DNA of 64,000 nt from Methylocystis sp. (GCA_002929055.1 PERY01000010.1:20046-84045), one strand, 5' to 3'. Positions 17,733 to 27,339 are shown, counted from the first letter of the stretch. The notes: generated from the letters alone by a model not told the origin. A program made the numbers and translations.

Positions 17733-17760
17733 GCGCCGGTCCCCGCTCGGGGGCCGGCGC
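17733..17760 (+). other. Strong RNA hairpin between precursor and oxidase genes
   Basis: A 12-bp stem (GCGCCGG-T-CCCC with GGGG-G-CCGGCGC, one T-G pair) is closed by a GCTC loop. No T-run follows, so it is more likely an mRNA-stabilising or partial-stop element. It would leave the peptides expressed in excess over the modifying enzymes. Confidence 0.6.
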
Positions 17761-17785
17761 AAATATCCGCGCAGGAATATTCTTG

Positions 17786-18631
17786 ATGCAGAAGCCCGCG
17801 CCGCTCGGCTACGGCCTTGGCCTCCGGCCAATCTACTTCGACGAGATCATGTCGACGCGCCCGCCAGTCGACTGGTTCGAAATCATTTCCGAAAATTACA
17901 TGGTCGAGGGCGGCCGCCCGCTCTCCATGCTGGATGCAATCCGCGCCGATTATCCGGTCGTCATGCACGGCGTCTCCATGTCGCTCGCTTCGACCGACCC
18001 GCTCGACATGGATTATCTCGCGCAGCTCAAGGCGCTGGTCGACCGCGTCGAGCCCGCCTGGGTGTCCGATCATGTCGCATGGACCGGAGTCCATGGCCTG
18101 GCGCTTCACGATCTTCTGCCGATCCCCTACACTTCCGAGTCGCTCGCGCATATCGTCGAGCGCATCTGCCGCGTTCAGGATTATCTCAAGCGCCAGATCG
18201 CGGTCGAGAACGCCTCGACCTATGTGTCCTTCGCCGCCTCGGAGATGAGCGAGCAGGATTTCGTGCGCGAGATGGCGGAGCGCGCCGATTGCCTGCTGCT
18301 GCTCGACGTCAACAACGTCTTCGTCTCGAGCTTCAACCACGGCTTCGATCCCGTCGCCTTCCTCGACAGCGTGCCGGCGGAGCGCGTCGTGCAGTTCCAC
18401 ATGGCCGGCCACACGGACAAGGGCACCCATCGCGTCGACACGCATGACGAGCCCGTCTGCGACGAAGTCTGGGCGCTCTACGAACATGCGCGCCGCCGCT
18501 GCGGCGACGTCTCCGCGATGATCGAGCGCGACGACAATTTCCCGCCCTTTTCCGAGCTTCTCGACGAATTGCAGAAGATGCGCGACATCGACGCGCGCAT
18601 TGCGGCGGAGCGGGCGCTGAGCGCGGCATGA
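17786..18631 (+). CDS. DUF692 family multinuclear non-heme iron oxidase (MNIO, MbnB/BufB-like)
   Basis: A 281-aa TIM-barrel enzyme of the family that modifies Cys in ribosomal peptides (methanobactin, bufferin, TglH products) using two or three iron atoms. The metal-ligand motifs I expect are all visible: H61 in VMHGVSMS, H96 in VSDHVAW, E141 in AVENAS, D174 and N176 in LLDVNNVF, H205 and H209 in FHMAGH, D218 and H220 in DTHD, and E247 in MIERDD. One oddity is GLRPIYF near the N-terminus, where relatives I recall have GLRxxHY, so His is replaced by Tyr17. The ATG is preferred to an adjacent TTG. It overlaps the next gene (ATGA). Confidence 0.88.
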   Translation: MQKPAPLGYGLGLRPIYFDEIMSTRPPVDWFEIISENYMVEGGRPLSMLDAIRADYPVVMHGVSMSLASTDPLDMDYLAQLKALVDRVEPAWVSDHVAWTGVHGLALHDLLPIPYTSESLAHIVERICRVQDYLKRQIAVENASTYVSFAASEMSEQDFVREMAERADCLLLLDVNNVFVSSFNHGFDPVAFLDSVPAERVVQFHMAGHTDKGTHRVDTHDEPVCDEVWALYEHARRRCGDVSAMIERDDNFPPFSELLDELQKMRDIDARIAAERALSAA

Positions 18632-19458
18632 AGCTCTCGGATTTCCAGTCTCTGTTCCAGGCCCGCATTCTTGCCGGGCCAGGGCAGGATGACGCGCCGC
18701 TGATCGCGGCCTTGCGGGAATCGCAGCGTGGCGCGGCGCGTGAAGAACTCCTGGCCGTCTACCAGTCCGGCTATCGCGCCCGGCTGGAGAGCTTCCTTTA
18801 CGAAGACCATCCGGGCCTGCGCGCCATCATGGGGGACGAAGCCTTCGAGGAGCTGGTGCGCGAATATGTCGAGACATGTCCGCCGCGCAACCCCAACGCC
18901 CGCTGGTATACGACGGGGTTTCCCGATTTCCTGCGCGACCATCCCCAATGGCGCGGCGCGAAGGACGCGCTTTCGATGGCGGTTTTCGAGCGCGCCATCG
19001 TCGACGCCTTCGATGCGCCTGACGCGGCGCCTCTTTCCATCCAGGCGCTGGCTGATTTTTCGCCGGAGGAGTCTCCGCGCCTGACTTTCACCTTTCATCC
19101 GAGCCTCGTTTTGCTGGAGCTTTCGGCTGGAACCTTCGCCGCCTATGAGGCTGCCGGCCAGGAGGAGACCGAGGAGGAAAACGCTGCGGAAGAGGCGGGG
19201 GCAGCCTCTCCGTCGCTCGCCGCAGGCGGAACCGAGGCGATCGTGGTGTGGCGCTGCAACGACGAATCCGCCTTTCGCGAGCTTGATCCCGACGAGCATG
19301 TCGCGCTCAGCGAAGCCAAAGCGGGGCGGGCCTTCGGCGACATCTGCCAGATGGCGGCCTTTCAGCAATCCGGCGACATCGAGCCGGAGCGCCTCGCGCA
19401 ATTTCTCGCGAGCTGGTTCGGGGACGGCATGATTGTCGGGGTTTCCTGCAAGGCATGA
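18628..19458 (+). CDS. DUF2063 domain protein, MNIO partner (MbnC/BufC-like)
   Basis: 276 aa. The N-terminal DUF2063 domain (LSDFQSLFQARILAG, then AVYQSGYRARLESFLYEDHPGLRAIMGDEAFEELVREYV) is typical of proteins that bind the precursor leader and deliver it to the DUF692 oxidase. The middle contains a Glu/Ala-rich insertion (about residues 170-198). The start codon overlaps the oxidase stop, so the two are translationally coupled, as expected for a heterodimer. No DoxX-type membrane gene or transporter follows, unlike many bufferin operons. Confidence 0.85.
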   Translation: MKLSDFQSLFQARILAGPGQDDAPLIAALRESQRGAAREELLAVYQSGYRARLESFLYEDHPGLRAIMGDEAFEELVREYVETCPPRNPNARWYTTGFPDFLRDHPQWRGAKDALSMAVFERAIVDAFDAPDAAPLSIQALADFSPEESPRLTFTFHPSLVLLELSAGTFAAYEAAGQEETEEENAAEEAGAASPSLAAGGTEAIVVWRCNDESAFRELDPDEHVALSEAKAGRAFGDICQMAAFQQSGDIEPERLAQFLASWFGDGMIVGVSCKA

Positions 19459-19558
19459 CGCGCGCCAGATTGCGAATCATTAAGCAAATCGTTAGCAATC
19501 TCTCTATTGGCGCGGGCATGCAGCGTGCGGCGGCCAATTGCGAGCAGGGAGATTTCTT

Positions 19559-19948
19559 ATGGCCAAGGCAAAAACGACCAAGGCTGCGGCGACCCGGAAG
19601 GTCAGCAAAGCCGAGGCCCCCGCCATTCGTCCGGTGAAGGAAACCATGACGAAGTCGGCGCTTATCAACCTGCTTGCGCAGGAGAACGACATTCCGCGCA
19701 AGACCGCCGCGGCCGTCTACGCCACCCTCGAAGGCGCATTCCTGGGGTCCGTGCATCCCAAGGGCGTCGGCGAATTCACCCTGCCGGGCCTGCTGAAAGT
19801 CTCGCTGCGCAAGGTGCCGGCTCGCAAGGCGGGAACCCTCGTGCGCAATCCAGCGACGGGCGAGATGGTCAAGGCCGCCGCCAAGCCCGCGAGCGTCCGC
19901 GTCAAAATCCGCGCCCTCTCGAAGCTGAAGACTGCGGCGACCAAGTAA
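19559..19948 (+). CDS. HU-family DNA-binding protein
   Basis: 129 aa. A Lys/Ala-rich N-terminal tail of about 35 residues precedes an HU/IHF-like fold (MTKSALINLLAQEND, then TLPGLLKVSLRKVPARKAGT and RNPATGEMVKAAAK). The ATG at 19559 follows AGGGAG. HU proteins bend and compact DNA. The extended basic arm distinguishes it from 90-aa HU. An AT-rich stretch at 19469-19500 (TTAAGCAAATCGTTAGCAA) is the likely promoter zone. It is a separate unit after the MNIO operon. Confidence 0.85.
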   Translation: MAKAKTTKAAATRKVSKAEAPAIRPVKETMTKSALINLLAQENDIPRKTAAAVYATLEGAFLGSVHPKGVGEFTLPGLLKVSLRKVPARKAGTLVRNPATGEMVKAAAKPASVRVKIRALSKLKTAATK

Positions 19949-19965
19949 GCCAGCCGGAAAGGCGA

Positions 19966-19986
19966 CGCCGGCGGTCCTCGCCGGCG
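19966..19986 (+). terminator. Hairpin after the HU-family gene
   Basis: Two self-complementary CGCCGGCG blocks separated by GTCCT form an 8-bp stem 18 bases after the stop codon. No T-run follows. Confidence 0.4.
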
Positions 19987-20168
19987 GCCCCATTGAGCAG
20001 ACGCCGGCGGGCGCCGCGCCTGTCTGCACAGGCGTCCTGGCCCGGCGCCGTTGTCATGCGCAACGAACTGCGCTGAACTGCCGCGCATGGCGGCGGGGGC
20101 GCTAGGACGCGCAGCCTTCACAATCGCGCTATACTCCTTTTGCCCGAGAGTAATCTGCGCGGTGCCGA

Positions 20169-21308
20169 ATGAGCGAGCGTTCCATTTTCCGTGAAGAGGG
20201 GCTGCAGGCGCTGATAGAGGCGCTGAGCCGCCGTGGCTTCCGCGTCATTGGCCCGACCATCGGCGACGGCGCCATCATCTACGACGATGTAGAGGCGCTT
20301 GGCGATCTGCCGCGCGGCTACACAGACGAGCAGGAAGCCGGCCGCTACAGGCTCGCGCGACGCGACGACGCCGCGCTCTTTGGCTATGCGGTGGGCCCGC
20401 AATCCTGGAAGAGATTTCTCCACCAGCCGCTGCTCCGCCTGTGGCGCGCCGAGCGAAAGGGGCAGGACGTCATCGTCGAGGCCGAGCCGCCCGCGACCGA
20501 AAAGCTCGCCTTCCTCGGCGTGCGCGCCTGCGAACTGCACGCCATCGAGATCCAGGACCGTGTGCTGATCGGCGGCGACTATGTCGATCCGCATTACGAG
20601 TCGAAGCGCGAGGGCGCCTTCATTGTCGCGGTCAATTGCGGCACAGCGGGCGGAACATGTTTCTGCGTATCGATGAATACGGGGCCGAGAGCCACGAGGG
20701 GTTTCGATCTCGCATTGACGGAATTGACTCTCGAGGGCGGGAACGGCTTTCTCGTCGAAGTCGGCTCGCCTGCCGGAGCGGAACTTCTGGCCGAACTGCC
20801 GAGCCGCCCGGCGTCGCGGGAAGAAATGGACGACGGCGACGCGGTTGTCGCGCGCACGGCCGCGTCCATGGGGCGGGCCATGCCAGCGGAGGACATTCAC
20901 GCGCTTCTCATGCGCAACCTCGACCACGAACGATGGGACGAGGTCGCGCAGCGCTGCCTCTCCTGCGCCAACTGCACCATGGTTTGCCCCACCTGTTTCT
21001 GCACCAGCGTCGAGGACCACAACGACCTCTCCGGCGCCGAATCGTCGCGAACGCGGCGCTGGGACTCCTGCTTCACCATGGATTACTCCTACATCCACGG
21101 AGGCTCAGTCCGGCCGGGCGTCGCATCGCGCTACCGCCAGTGGATGACGCACAAGCTTTCCACCTGGTTCGACCAATTTGGAACCTCGGGCTGCGTGGGA
21201 TGCGGGCGTTGCATCACCTGGTGTCCCGTCGGCATCGACATCACCGAAGAGACGCGGGCGATCAGCGACAGCGAAAAATTGTTGGGAGCGGCAGATGGAA
21301 AATCTTGA
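20169..21308 (+). CDS. Group 3b [NiFe] hydrogenase, iron-sulfur (beta) subunit
   Basis: A 379-aa electron-transfer subunit of a cytosolic bidirectional NAD(P)-linked hydrogenase (sulfhydrogenase HyhB/HydB type). The C-terminal half carries two Cys clusters for [4Fe-4S] binding: [16 protein letters not shown] (about residues 262-277) and [14 protein letters not shown] (about 344-357). An earlier [10 protein letters not shown] segment adds Cys. It is first of six tightly packed genes and overlaps the next by 14 bp. It should pass electrons between the flavin subunit and the hydrogenase small subunit. Confidence 0.88.
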   Translation: MSERSIFREEGLQALIEALSRRGFRVIGPTIGDGAIIYDDVEALGDLPRGYTDEQEAGRYRLARRDDAALFGYAVGPQSWKRFLHQPLLRLWRAERKGQDVIVEAEPPATEKLAFLGVRACELHAIEIQDRVLIGGDYVDPHYESKREGAFIVAVNCGTAGGTCFCVSMNTGPRATRGFDLALTELTLEGGNGFLVEVGSPAGAELLAELPSRPASREEMDDGDAVVARTAASMGRAMPAEDIHALLMRNLDHERWDEVAQRCLSCANCTMVCPTCFCTSVEDHNDLSGAESSRTRRWDSCFTMDYSYIHGGSVRPGVASRYRQWMTHKLSTWFDQFGTSGCVGCGRCITWCPVGIDITEETRAISDSEKLLGAADGKS

Positions 21309-21756
21309 ACGCATCCTCGCGGCGCACCCGTTCTTTGCCGGGCTCGACGGCGAATTCTGCACGCTCGCCTGCGGCTGCGCGAAGAATGCGCGTTTTGATG
21401 CCGGGCAGTTCATCTGCCATGAAGGCGATAGCGCCGACCAGTTTTTCCTCGTTCGCGAGGGACGTGTCGCCTTGCAGGTGTCGGCGCCCGGCCGCGGCGC
21501 TTCGACATTCCTCACGCTCGGTCCCGGCGAGGTTTTCGGCGTCAACTGGCTCGTGCCGCCCTATCGCTGGACATATGACGCAAAAGCGATTGCGCCGACG
21601 CGCGCCATCTCGATGGACGCGGCCTGCCTTCGCAACAAATGCGAGGCGAACCACAGCCTCGGCTACGACGTGATGAAGCGACTCATGCCTGTGCTCGTCG
21701 AGCGGCTGCATACGGCGCGCGTGCAGATGCTCGATCTCTATGGCGCCCGGGGCTGA
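21295..21756 (+). CDS. cNMP-binding-domain protein in the hydrogenase operon (no DNA-binding domain)
   Basis: 153 aa, a single Crp/Fnr-type effector domain ([29 protein letters not shown]). The C-terminal helix-turn-helix of true Crp/Fnr regulators is missing: after about residue 130 there is only a short helical end. Cys occur at 22, 26, 28 and 41, which could be redox active. Such proteins recur inside group 3b hydrogenase operons of Proteobacteria, so a structural or allosteric role in the complex is more likely than transcription control. It overlaps the upstream gene. Confidence 0.8.
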   Translation: MENLERILAAHPFFAGLDGEFCTLACGCAKNARFDAGQFICHEGDSADQFFLVREGRVALQVSAPGRGASTFLTLGPGEVFGVNWLVPPYRWTYDAKAIAPTRAISMDAACLRNKCEANHSLGYDVMKRLMPVLVERLHTARVQMLDLYGARG

Positions 21757-21758
21757 CG

Positions 21759-22610
21759 ATGTCCGACGCAGCCTTTGCGACTCTTATGCATGCGCAGCCG
21801 ATGGTTCCTCAGGTCGCGCATGTGCGCGGGCGCCGCAAAGACACGCCGGACGCCTGGACGCTCGACCTCGAGTTGGCGAATGGCGCGCGCCTCATCTACG
21901 CGCCGGGGCAATTCAACATGCTCACCGCCTTCGGCGTCGGCGAAGCGGCGATCAGCGTTTCAGGCGACCCCGCCGGAGGGCCGCTCATTCATACAATCCG
22001 AGCCGTCGGCCCCGTGTCCCGCGCGCTCACCGCGCTCGAGCCTGGGGATCCGATCGGCGTTCGCGGTCCCTTCGGCGTCGGCTGGCCGATGGCGCAGGCA
22101 GAGGGCAAGGACGTGCTGCTCGTCGCCGGCGGGCTCGGCCTCGCGCCGTTGCGGCCGGCGCTCTATCGCCTGCTGGGCGAGCGCGCGCGCTTTGGCCGGG
22201 TCACGCTGCTGTTCGGCGCGCGCACGCCGGAGGACATCGTCTTTCGCCATGAAGTCGAGAGTTGGCGCGCGCGGTTCGACATCGACGTCGACGTCACGGT
22301 CGACCACGCCGCATCCGAATGGCATGGGCATGTCGGCGTCGTCACTACGCTCATCTCGCGCGCGACGTTCGATCCGTGCAACGCCCTCGCCATGATCTGC
22401 GGGCCGGAAGTGATGATGCGTTTCGTCGCCATGGCGCTGGTGGAGAAGGGCTTCGGCGAAGACGCGATCTATCTCTCGATGGAGCGCAACATGAAATGCG
22501 CCATCGGCCATTGCGGCCATTGCCAGCTCGGCCCCACTTTCATCTGCCGCGACGGCCCCGTGTTCACCTATGCGCAGCTCAAGCGCTTCCTTGCCATCAA
22601 GGAGCTGTGA
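21759..22610 (+). CDS. Group 3b [NiFe] hydrogenase, FAD/NAD(P)-binding (gamma) subunit
   Basis: A 283-aa ferredoxin-NADP reductase-like subunit (HyhG/HydG type). The FAD part is at [12 protein letters not shown], and the nucleotide-binding part at [16 protein letters not shown] and [15 protein letters not shown]-terminal Cys cluster, [14 protein letters not shown] then FICRDGPVF, binds a [2Fe-2S] centre. It exchanges electrons with NAD(P)H. It sits 2 bp after the cNMP-domain gene and 2 bp before the small subunit gene. Confidence 0.9.
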   Translation: MSDAAFATLMHAQPMVPQVAHVRGRRKDTPDAWTLDLELANGARLIYAPGQFNMLTAFGVGEAAISVSGDPAGGPLIHTIRAVGPVSRALTALEPGDPIGVRGPFGVGWPMAQAEGKDVLLVAGGLGLAPLRPALYRLLGERARFGRVTLLFGARTPEDIVFRHEVESWRARFDIDVDVTVDHAASEWHGHVGVVTTLISRATFDPCNALAMICGPEVMMRFVAMALVEKGFGEDAIYLSMERNMKCAIGHCGHCQLGPTFICRDGPVFTYAQLKRFLAIKEL

Positions 22611-22612
22611 CG

Positions 22613-23407
22613 ATGGACGCAACCAAGAAGCCCCGTCTGGGCGTCTGGAAATTTGCTTCCTGCGACGGCTGTCAGTTGAGCCTGCTCGACTGCGAGGACG
22701 AATTGCTGGCGATCGCCGGCGCGATCGACATCGCCTATTTTCCCGAGGCGACGCGCGGCGAGATCAGCGGCGTTTACGATCTTTCGCTGGTGGAAGGTTC
22801 CGTCACCACCGCGCATGACGCGGAGCGCATTCTCGACGTGCGCAAGCGCTCCAAAAAGCTCGTCACCATCGGCGCCTGCGCCACGGCCGGCGGCATACAG
22901 GCCTTGCGCAATTTCGCCGATGTGCGCGAATACGCCGCCATCGTCTACGCGCATCCAGAATATATCCACACGCTTGCGGCCTCCACCGCCATCGCCGAGC
23001 ATGTGCCGGTCGATTTCGAGTTGCGCGGCTGCCCGATCAACAAGGGGCAACTTGTCGATGTCGTCGCCGCTTTCCTGGCGGGCCGACGGCCGAACACGCC
23101 CGCCCATAGCGTCTGCATCGAATGCAAGCTGAAGGGCAATGTCTGCGTGATGGTCGCCAGGGCGACGCCGTGCCTCGGCCCCGTCACACACGCCGGCTGC
23201 GGCGCGCTGTGCCCGTCGTATGACCGCGGATGCTACGGCTGTTTCGGCCCCAAGGAGACGCCGAACGCGCCGTCGCTGAGCGTCTGGCTCGCTGGGCTCG
23301 GCATGGATGAAAAGGCGCTGGAGCGCGTCTACCGCAGCTTCAACGCCAACGCCGAACCTTTCCGCAACGAGAGCGAACGACATGGCGCGCAAGACCATAA
23401 AGGTTGA
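22613..23407 (+). CDS. Group 3b [NiFe] hydrogenase small (delta) subunit
   Basis: 264 aa. The opening [17 protein letters not shown] carries the first proximal-cluster ligands, with [10 protein letters not shown] and [12 protein letters not shown] completing the set. Further Cys in [15 protein letters not shown] and [17 protein letters not shown] support additional [4Fe-4S] clusters. There is no Tat signal, so the enzyme is cytoplasmic, as expected for group 3. It overlaps the large subunit gene by 26 bp. Confidence 0.92.
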   Translation: MDATKKPRLGVWKFASCDGCQLSLLDCEDELLAIAGAIDIAYFPEATRGEISGVYDLSLVEGSVTTAHDAERILDVRKRSKKLVTIGACATAGGIQALRNFADVREYAAIVYAHPEYIHTLAASTAIAEHVPVDFELRGCPINKGQLVDVVAAFLAGRRPNTPAHSVCIECKLKGNVCVMVARATPCLGPVTHAGCGALCPSYDRGCYGCFGPKETPNAPSLSVWLAGLGMDEKALERVYRSFNANAEPFRNESERHGAQDHKG

Positions 23408-24674
23408 CTATCTCGCCCGCGTCGAAGGTGAGGGCGCGTTCAAGGTCGTCGTGCGCGACGGCGTCGTGCAGAGCGCCGAACTCAATATCTTCGAGCCTCC
23501 GCGTTTCTTCGAAGCCTTCATGCGCGGGCGGCATTTCACCGAGACGCCCGATATCGTCGCCCGCATCTGCGGCATCTGTCCCGTCGCCTATCAGATGAGC
23601 GGCGTGCATGCGCTCGAAAATCTTCTCGGCGTCACCGTCGGCGGGCCGCTCCGCGAATTGCGGCGGCTGCTCTATTGCGGCGAATGGATCGAATCCCACA
23701 CGCTTCACATCTATATGCTGCATGCGCCTGATTTTCTCGGCTATGACGGCGGGATCGACATGGCGCGCGACCACGGCGACAGGGTGAAGCGCGGGCTCCA
23801 GCTGAAGAAGACCGGTAACGAGATCCTTCAGTTGCTTGGCGGGCGCGAAATACATCCCATCAACGTCCGCGTCGGCGGATTTCACCGCGCGCCGCGCAAG
23901 CGTGAATTCAAAGAGCTCGCCGAGAAGCTTAAAGCGGCGCGCGACATCGCGATCGAGACGGCGCACTGGGTCTCGACGTTTGATTTCCCGCATCGCGAGC
24001 GCGACTACACGCTCGTGACGCTGCGGCATCCGGCGGAGTATCCCTTCAACGAAGGCCGGATCGTCTCCAACCGCGGGCTGGATATTCCAGCCGCGGACTA
24101 TGACGCGCATTTCGAGGAACTGCATGTCGAACATTCGACGGCGCTTCACTCGCGACTCCGCGATAGCGGCGGCGCCTACCTCACCGGACCGCTGGCGCGT
24201 TACAATCTGTGCTTCGATCAGTTATCCCCGCTTGCCAGGCAGGTCTCCGACGAGATCGGCCTTGGCCGGCAGTGCCGGAATCCCTATCGAAGCATCATGG
24301 TCCGTGCGGTCGAAGTCGTTTACGCCTGCGATGAAGCGCTTCGAGTCATGGAATTTTACGAAGAGCCGGATCGGCCCTATGTCGATGTCGAACCGCGCGC
24401 CGGCGTCGGCTATGCGGCGACGGAGGCTCCGCGCGGCATGCTCTATCACCGCTATCATCTCGACGAGGCGGGCCTGATCACCGACGCCCAGATCGTGCCG
24501 CCGACCTCGCAGAATCAGGCGAGCGTTGAAGAGGATCTCGTGGATTTTGTCGGCAGCTTTCTAGACCTGCCCGACGAGCAATTACAGCATCGCTGCGAGC
24601 TGACCGTGCGCAACTACGATCCTTGCATTTCCTGCGCCACGCATTTCCTGCGCCTCGACATCGATCGCGCATGA
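23382..24674 (+). CDS. Group 3b [NiFe] hydrogenase large (alpha) catalytic subunit
   Basis: 430 aa. The four NiFe-binding Cys are in [14 protein letters not shown] near the N-terminus and [10 protein letters not shown] at the C-terminus. The [12 protein letters not shown] opening and [13 protein letters not shown] match the HyhL/HydA class. Beyond the final His there are nine residues (FLRLDIDRA), the likely peptide removed by the maturation protease encoded next. The enzyme interconverts H2 and protons with NAD(P)(H); relatives also reduce sulfur. The general hyp genes are not in the window. Confidence 0.93.
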   Translation: MARKTIKVDYLARVEGEGAFKVVVRDGVVQSAELNIFEPPRFFEAFMRGRHFTETPDIVARICGICPVAYQMSGVHALENLLGVTVGGPLRELRRLLYCGEWIESHTLHIYMLHAPDFLGYDGGIDMARDHGDRVKRGLQLKKTGNEILQLLGGREIHPINVRVGGFHRAPRKREFKELAEKLKAARDIAIETAHWVSTFDFPHRERDYTLVTLRHPAEYPFNEGRIVSNRGLDIPAADYDAHFEELHVEHSTALHSRLRDSGGAYLTGPLARYNLCFDQLSPLARQVSDEIGLGRQCRNPYRSIMVRAVEVVYACDEALRVMEFYEEPDRPYVDVEPRAGVGYAATEAPRGMLYHRYHLDEAGLITDAQIVPPTSQNQASVEEDLVDFVGSFLDLPDEQLQHRCELTVRNYDPCISCATHFLRLDIDRA

Positions 24675-25123
24675 GGATCCGCGTCATCGGCGTGGGCAAT
24701 CTGGACCGGGGCGATGATGGGGCCGGGCGCGCGGTTGCGCGGCGATTGCGCGCGACGGAGCTGAAGGGAATTGAAGTCGCCGAACAGGAAGGCGAGGCGA
24801 CTTCGCTGCTGAACCAATTCGAGGGCGCGGACCTTGTATATCTTGTCGACGCGTGCCTTTCCGGCGCGCCGGCTGGCGCCATTCATCGTTTCGACGCCGC
24901 TGCGGCGCCCTTGCCGGGCAAGATCGCCAATTTCTCGTCGCACGGTTTTGGTCTTGCCGCAGCGGTGGAACTGGCGCGGACGCTCGGCGCCCTGCCGCCT
25001 CGCTGCATCGTCTACGCCATCGAAGGAGAGAACTTTGCGGTGGGCGTCCATCTGTCCGGCGCCGTTCAGACGGCTGTCGAGACGGTCACCGCCGAGTTGA
25101 TTTCGCTCATCTCACGACAATAG
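24671..25123 (+). CDS. Hydrogenase maturation protease
   Basis: A 150-aa HybD/HycI-family endopeptidase that trims the large subunit after nickel insertion. It shows [15 protein letters not shown] (with the conserved metal-binding acidic residue), [15 protein letters not shown] and [15 protein letters not shown]. The start overlaps the stop of the large subunit gene (ATGA), so it is made together with its substrate. It is the last gene of the operon and converges on galT with a 7-bp gap. Confidence 0.9.
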   Translation: MRIRVIGVGNLDRGDDGAGRAVARRLRATELKGIEVAEQEGEATSLLNQFEGADLVYLVDACLSGAPAGAIHRFDAAAAPLPGKIANFSSHGFGLAAAVELARTLGALPPRCIVYAIEGENFAVGVHLSGAVQTAVETVTAELISLISRQ

Positions 25124-25130
25124 AGAAATT

Positions 25131-26156
25131 TTACTTCGCGAGCGCCTCGCGCAGGCGTTCGGCTGCGGCCTCGGGTGTGATGTCGCGCTGCGGCGAGCCC
25201 AGCAATTCGAAGCCGACCATGAATTTCCGCACCGCCGCCGAGCGCAGCAGCGGGGGAAAGAAATGCCCGTGAAAATGCCAATGCGGGTGCGGCTCGCCAT
25301 CGCTTGGGCGCTGATGAAATCCCATGGAATAGGGAAACGGCGTGTCGAAGAGTCTGTCGTAAATGAGCGTCACATTCTTCAATGCGTCGGCGAGCGCTGC
25401 AATGTCGCTTTCGTCGAATTCATCCAGCGCTGCGACATGGCGGCGCGAAAGTAGCAAAGTCTCGAAAGGCCATGTCGCCCAGAAGGGAACGAGCGCGACG
25501 AAGCCGTCATTGGCGTAGACGATGCGCTCGCCGGCCTTTTCCTCGAGGGCGAGATAGTCGCACAAGAGACATGAACTGCGCTCGCCGAAATAGGCGCGCT
25601 GGCGGGCGGTCTCCTTGACGAGTTCGTTCGGCGCGCTTCTTGTCGCCCAGATCTGACAATGCGGATGTGGATTGGAGGCGCCCATCATCGCGCCGCGATT
25701 CTCGAAAATCTGTACGGCGCCGATGTCGTCCAGGGCGTCGAGCGCCGAAAATTCGCGGCGCCAGAGCGAGACCACCTTTTCAGTTTCGGCGACGCTCATC
25801 TGCGAAAGAGTTAAATCGTGGCGCGGCGAAAAGCAGACGACGCGGCAAACGCCCGGTTCGCTCCTTGCGACGATTAATCCGCCTTCGTCGATCTCGCCGG
25901 CGGCGCCGCCCGCTTGCAGCGCGGCATAATCATTGTCGAAGGCGAAGACGTCATCGTAAGCGGGATTGATTTCGCCATTGGCGCGGCGATTGCCCGGGCA
26001 AAGGTAGCAGTTGGGGTCATATGCGGGAATCGCGGCTTCTGCGACAGGCTCGATCTGCCCCTGCCAGGGACGGCTGGTGCGATGCGGCGACACCAGCACC
26101 CATTCGCCGGTGAGCGGATTGAAGCGGCGATGAGAGTCGTGCTGTAGCCGCAGCAT
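25131..26156 (-). CDS. galT: Galactose-1-phosphate uridylyltransferase
   Basis: A 341-aa Leloir pathway enzyme exchanging UMP between UDP-glucose and galactose-1-phosphate. The catalytic motif reads NPHPHCQIWA. The N-terminal HRRFNPLTGEWVLVSPHR and CYLCPGNRR are typical, and a second Cys pair (SCLLCDY) can bind metal. Near the C-terminus GEPHPHWHFHGHFFPP is the second conserved His cluster. The ATG at 26156 gives this standard N-terminus. It lies 13 bp after galK on the same strand. No galE is visible here. Confidence 0.95.
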   Translation of the reverse strand: MLRLQHDSHRRFNPLTGEWVLVSPHRTSRPWQGQIEPVAEAAIPAYDPNCYLCPGNRRANGEINPAYDDVFAFDNDYAALQAGGAAGEIDEGGLIVARSEPGVCRVVCFSPRHDLTLSQMSVAETEKVVSLWRREFSALDALDDIGAVQIFENRGAMMGASNPHPHCQIWATRSAPNELVKETARQRAYFGERSSCLLCDYLALEEKAGERIVYANDGFVALVPFWATWPFETLLLSRRHVAALDEFDESDIAALADALKNVTLIYDRLFDTPFPYSMGFHQRPSDGEPHPHWHFHGHFFPPLLRSAAVRKFMVGFELLGSPQRDITPEAAAERLREALAK

Positions 26157-26169
26157 TGTCCAGTCCTTT

Positions 26170-27339
26170 TCAGATGGCGACGGAACCCGCGCCTGCGGCA
26201 GGAAAACAGGAGAAGATGACGGGCGCGAGGCCGGTCTCTTTCTCATACGCGGGCGCGACGCGCGCTGCAAAGCTTTCGGCGGCCGTCGCCTCGACGAGGC
26301 TGACGACGCAGCCGCCAAAGCCCCCGCCGGTCATGCGCGCGCCATATGCGCCCGGAGCGCCGCGGGCCAAATCCACCATCAAATCCAGTTCCGGGCAACT
26401 GACCTCGTAATCATCCCGCAGGCTCGCGTGAGACGCGTTCATCAAGCGGCCGCTCGTCTCCAGAGCGCCTGCTTCGAGAGCAGCCGCCATTTCAAGCGTG
26501 CGCGCGTTTTCCGTGACGACGTGACGCGCCCGCCGCGCGATGCGCCCGGGAAGCAGATGCGCATGCATTTCGAGTTGCGCCGTGTCGATGTCGCGTAGCG
26601 CCGCTACGCCATCTATGGCTTTGTAGAGAATGGCGACCGCCTGCTCGCAATCAAGCCGCCGTTCGTTATAGGCGCTGCCGGCCAGTTGATGGTGAACCAT
26701 GGTGTTCGCGACGACGATGCGCGCGCGGGAGTCGATGCGGATCGGCGTCGCTTCGAGGCTTCGGCAGTCGAGCAGAAGCGCGCAGCCTTCAATCCCATGA
26801 CAGGAGATGTATTGGTCCATGATTCCGCAGCGCATGCCGACGAATGCGTTCTCGGCACTCTGGCTCGCCTTGGCGAGCTCGAGCCGGTCGATCGGCTCTC
26901 CGGCGACGCTCATCAGGGCGTATCCAACGGCGACCTCGAGCGCGGCCGAAGCGGAAAGCCCGGAGCCCATGGGCAATGTGCTCCATATGGCGATGTCGGC
27001 GCCAGGCAGACGATGCCCCGTCGCCCCAAGTTCAACCGCGACGCCGCGAACATAATCGCTCCAGTCACGACGGCGCTCCTGCGCGACGTCGAGATCGAAC
27101 GTGAATGACCGGTCGAGGTTCGCTGAATGAACCTTGATCAGGCGATCCGTGCGCGGCGCAATTGCGACGAAGGTCGCAAGGTCGAGTGCGGCAGGGAGAA
27201 CGAAGCCGTCGTTGTAATCGGTGTGTTCGCCGATGAGATTGACCCGTCCCGGCGCACGAAAAAGCAGCGGGGTAGCGCCGTAACGCCGCTCGAAGGAGAG
27301 GGAGAGTTCGGCGAGGCCGCGTCTCGTTGCGTCGTTCAT
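26170..27339 (-). CDS. galK: Galactokinase
   Basis: A 389-aa GHMP kinase that phosphorylates galactose at C1. Signature segments are PGRVNLIGEHTDYNDGFVLP (substrate recognition), LPMGSGLSASAALE (ATP-binding GHMP motif) and ARMTGGGFGGCVVSL near the C-terminus. It is the first gene of a galK-galT pair and is divergent from the GH2 glycosidase across a 172-bp AT-richer gap that likely holds both promoters. Confidence 0.95.
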   Translation of the reverse strand: MNDATRRGLAELSLSFERRYGATPLLFRAPGRVNLIGEHTDYNDGFVLPAALDLATFVAIAPRTDRLIKVHSANLDRSFTFDLDVAQERRRDWSDYVRGVAVELGATGHRLPGADIAIWSTLPMGSGLSASAALEVAVGYALMSVAGEPIDRLELAKASQSAENAFVGMRCGIMDQYISCHGIEGCALLLDCRSLEATPIRIDSRARIVVANTMVHHQLAGSAYNERRLDCEQAVAILYKAIDGVAALRDIDTAQLEMHAHLLPGRIARRARHVVTENARTLEMAAALEAGALETSGRLMNASHASLRDDYEVSCPELDLMVDLARGAPGAYGARMTGGGFGGCVVSLVEATAAESFAARVAPAYEKETGLAPVIFSCFPAAGAGSVAI

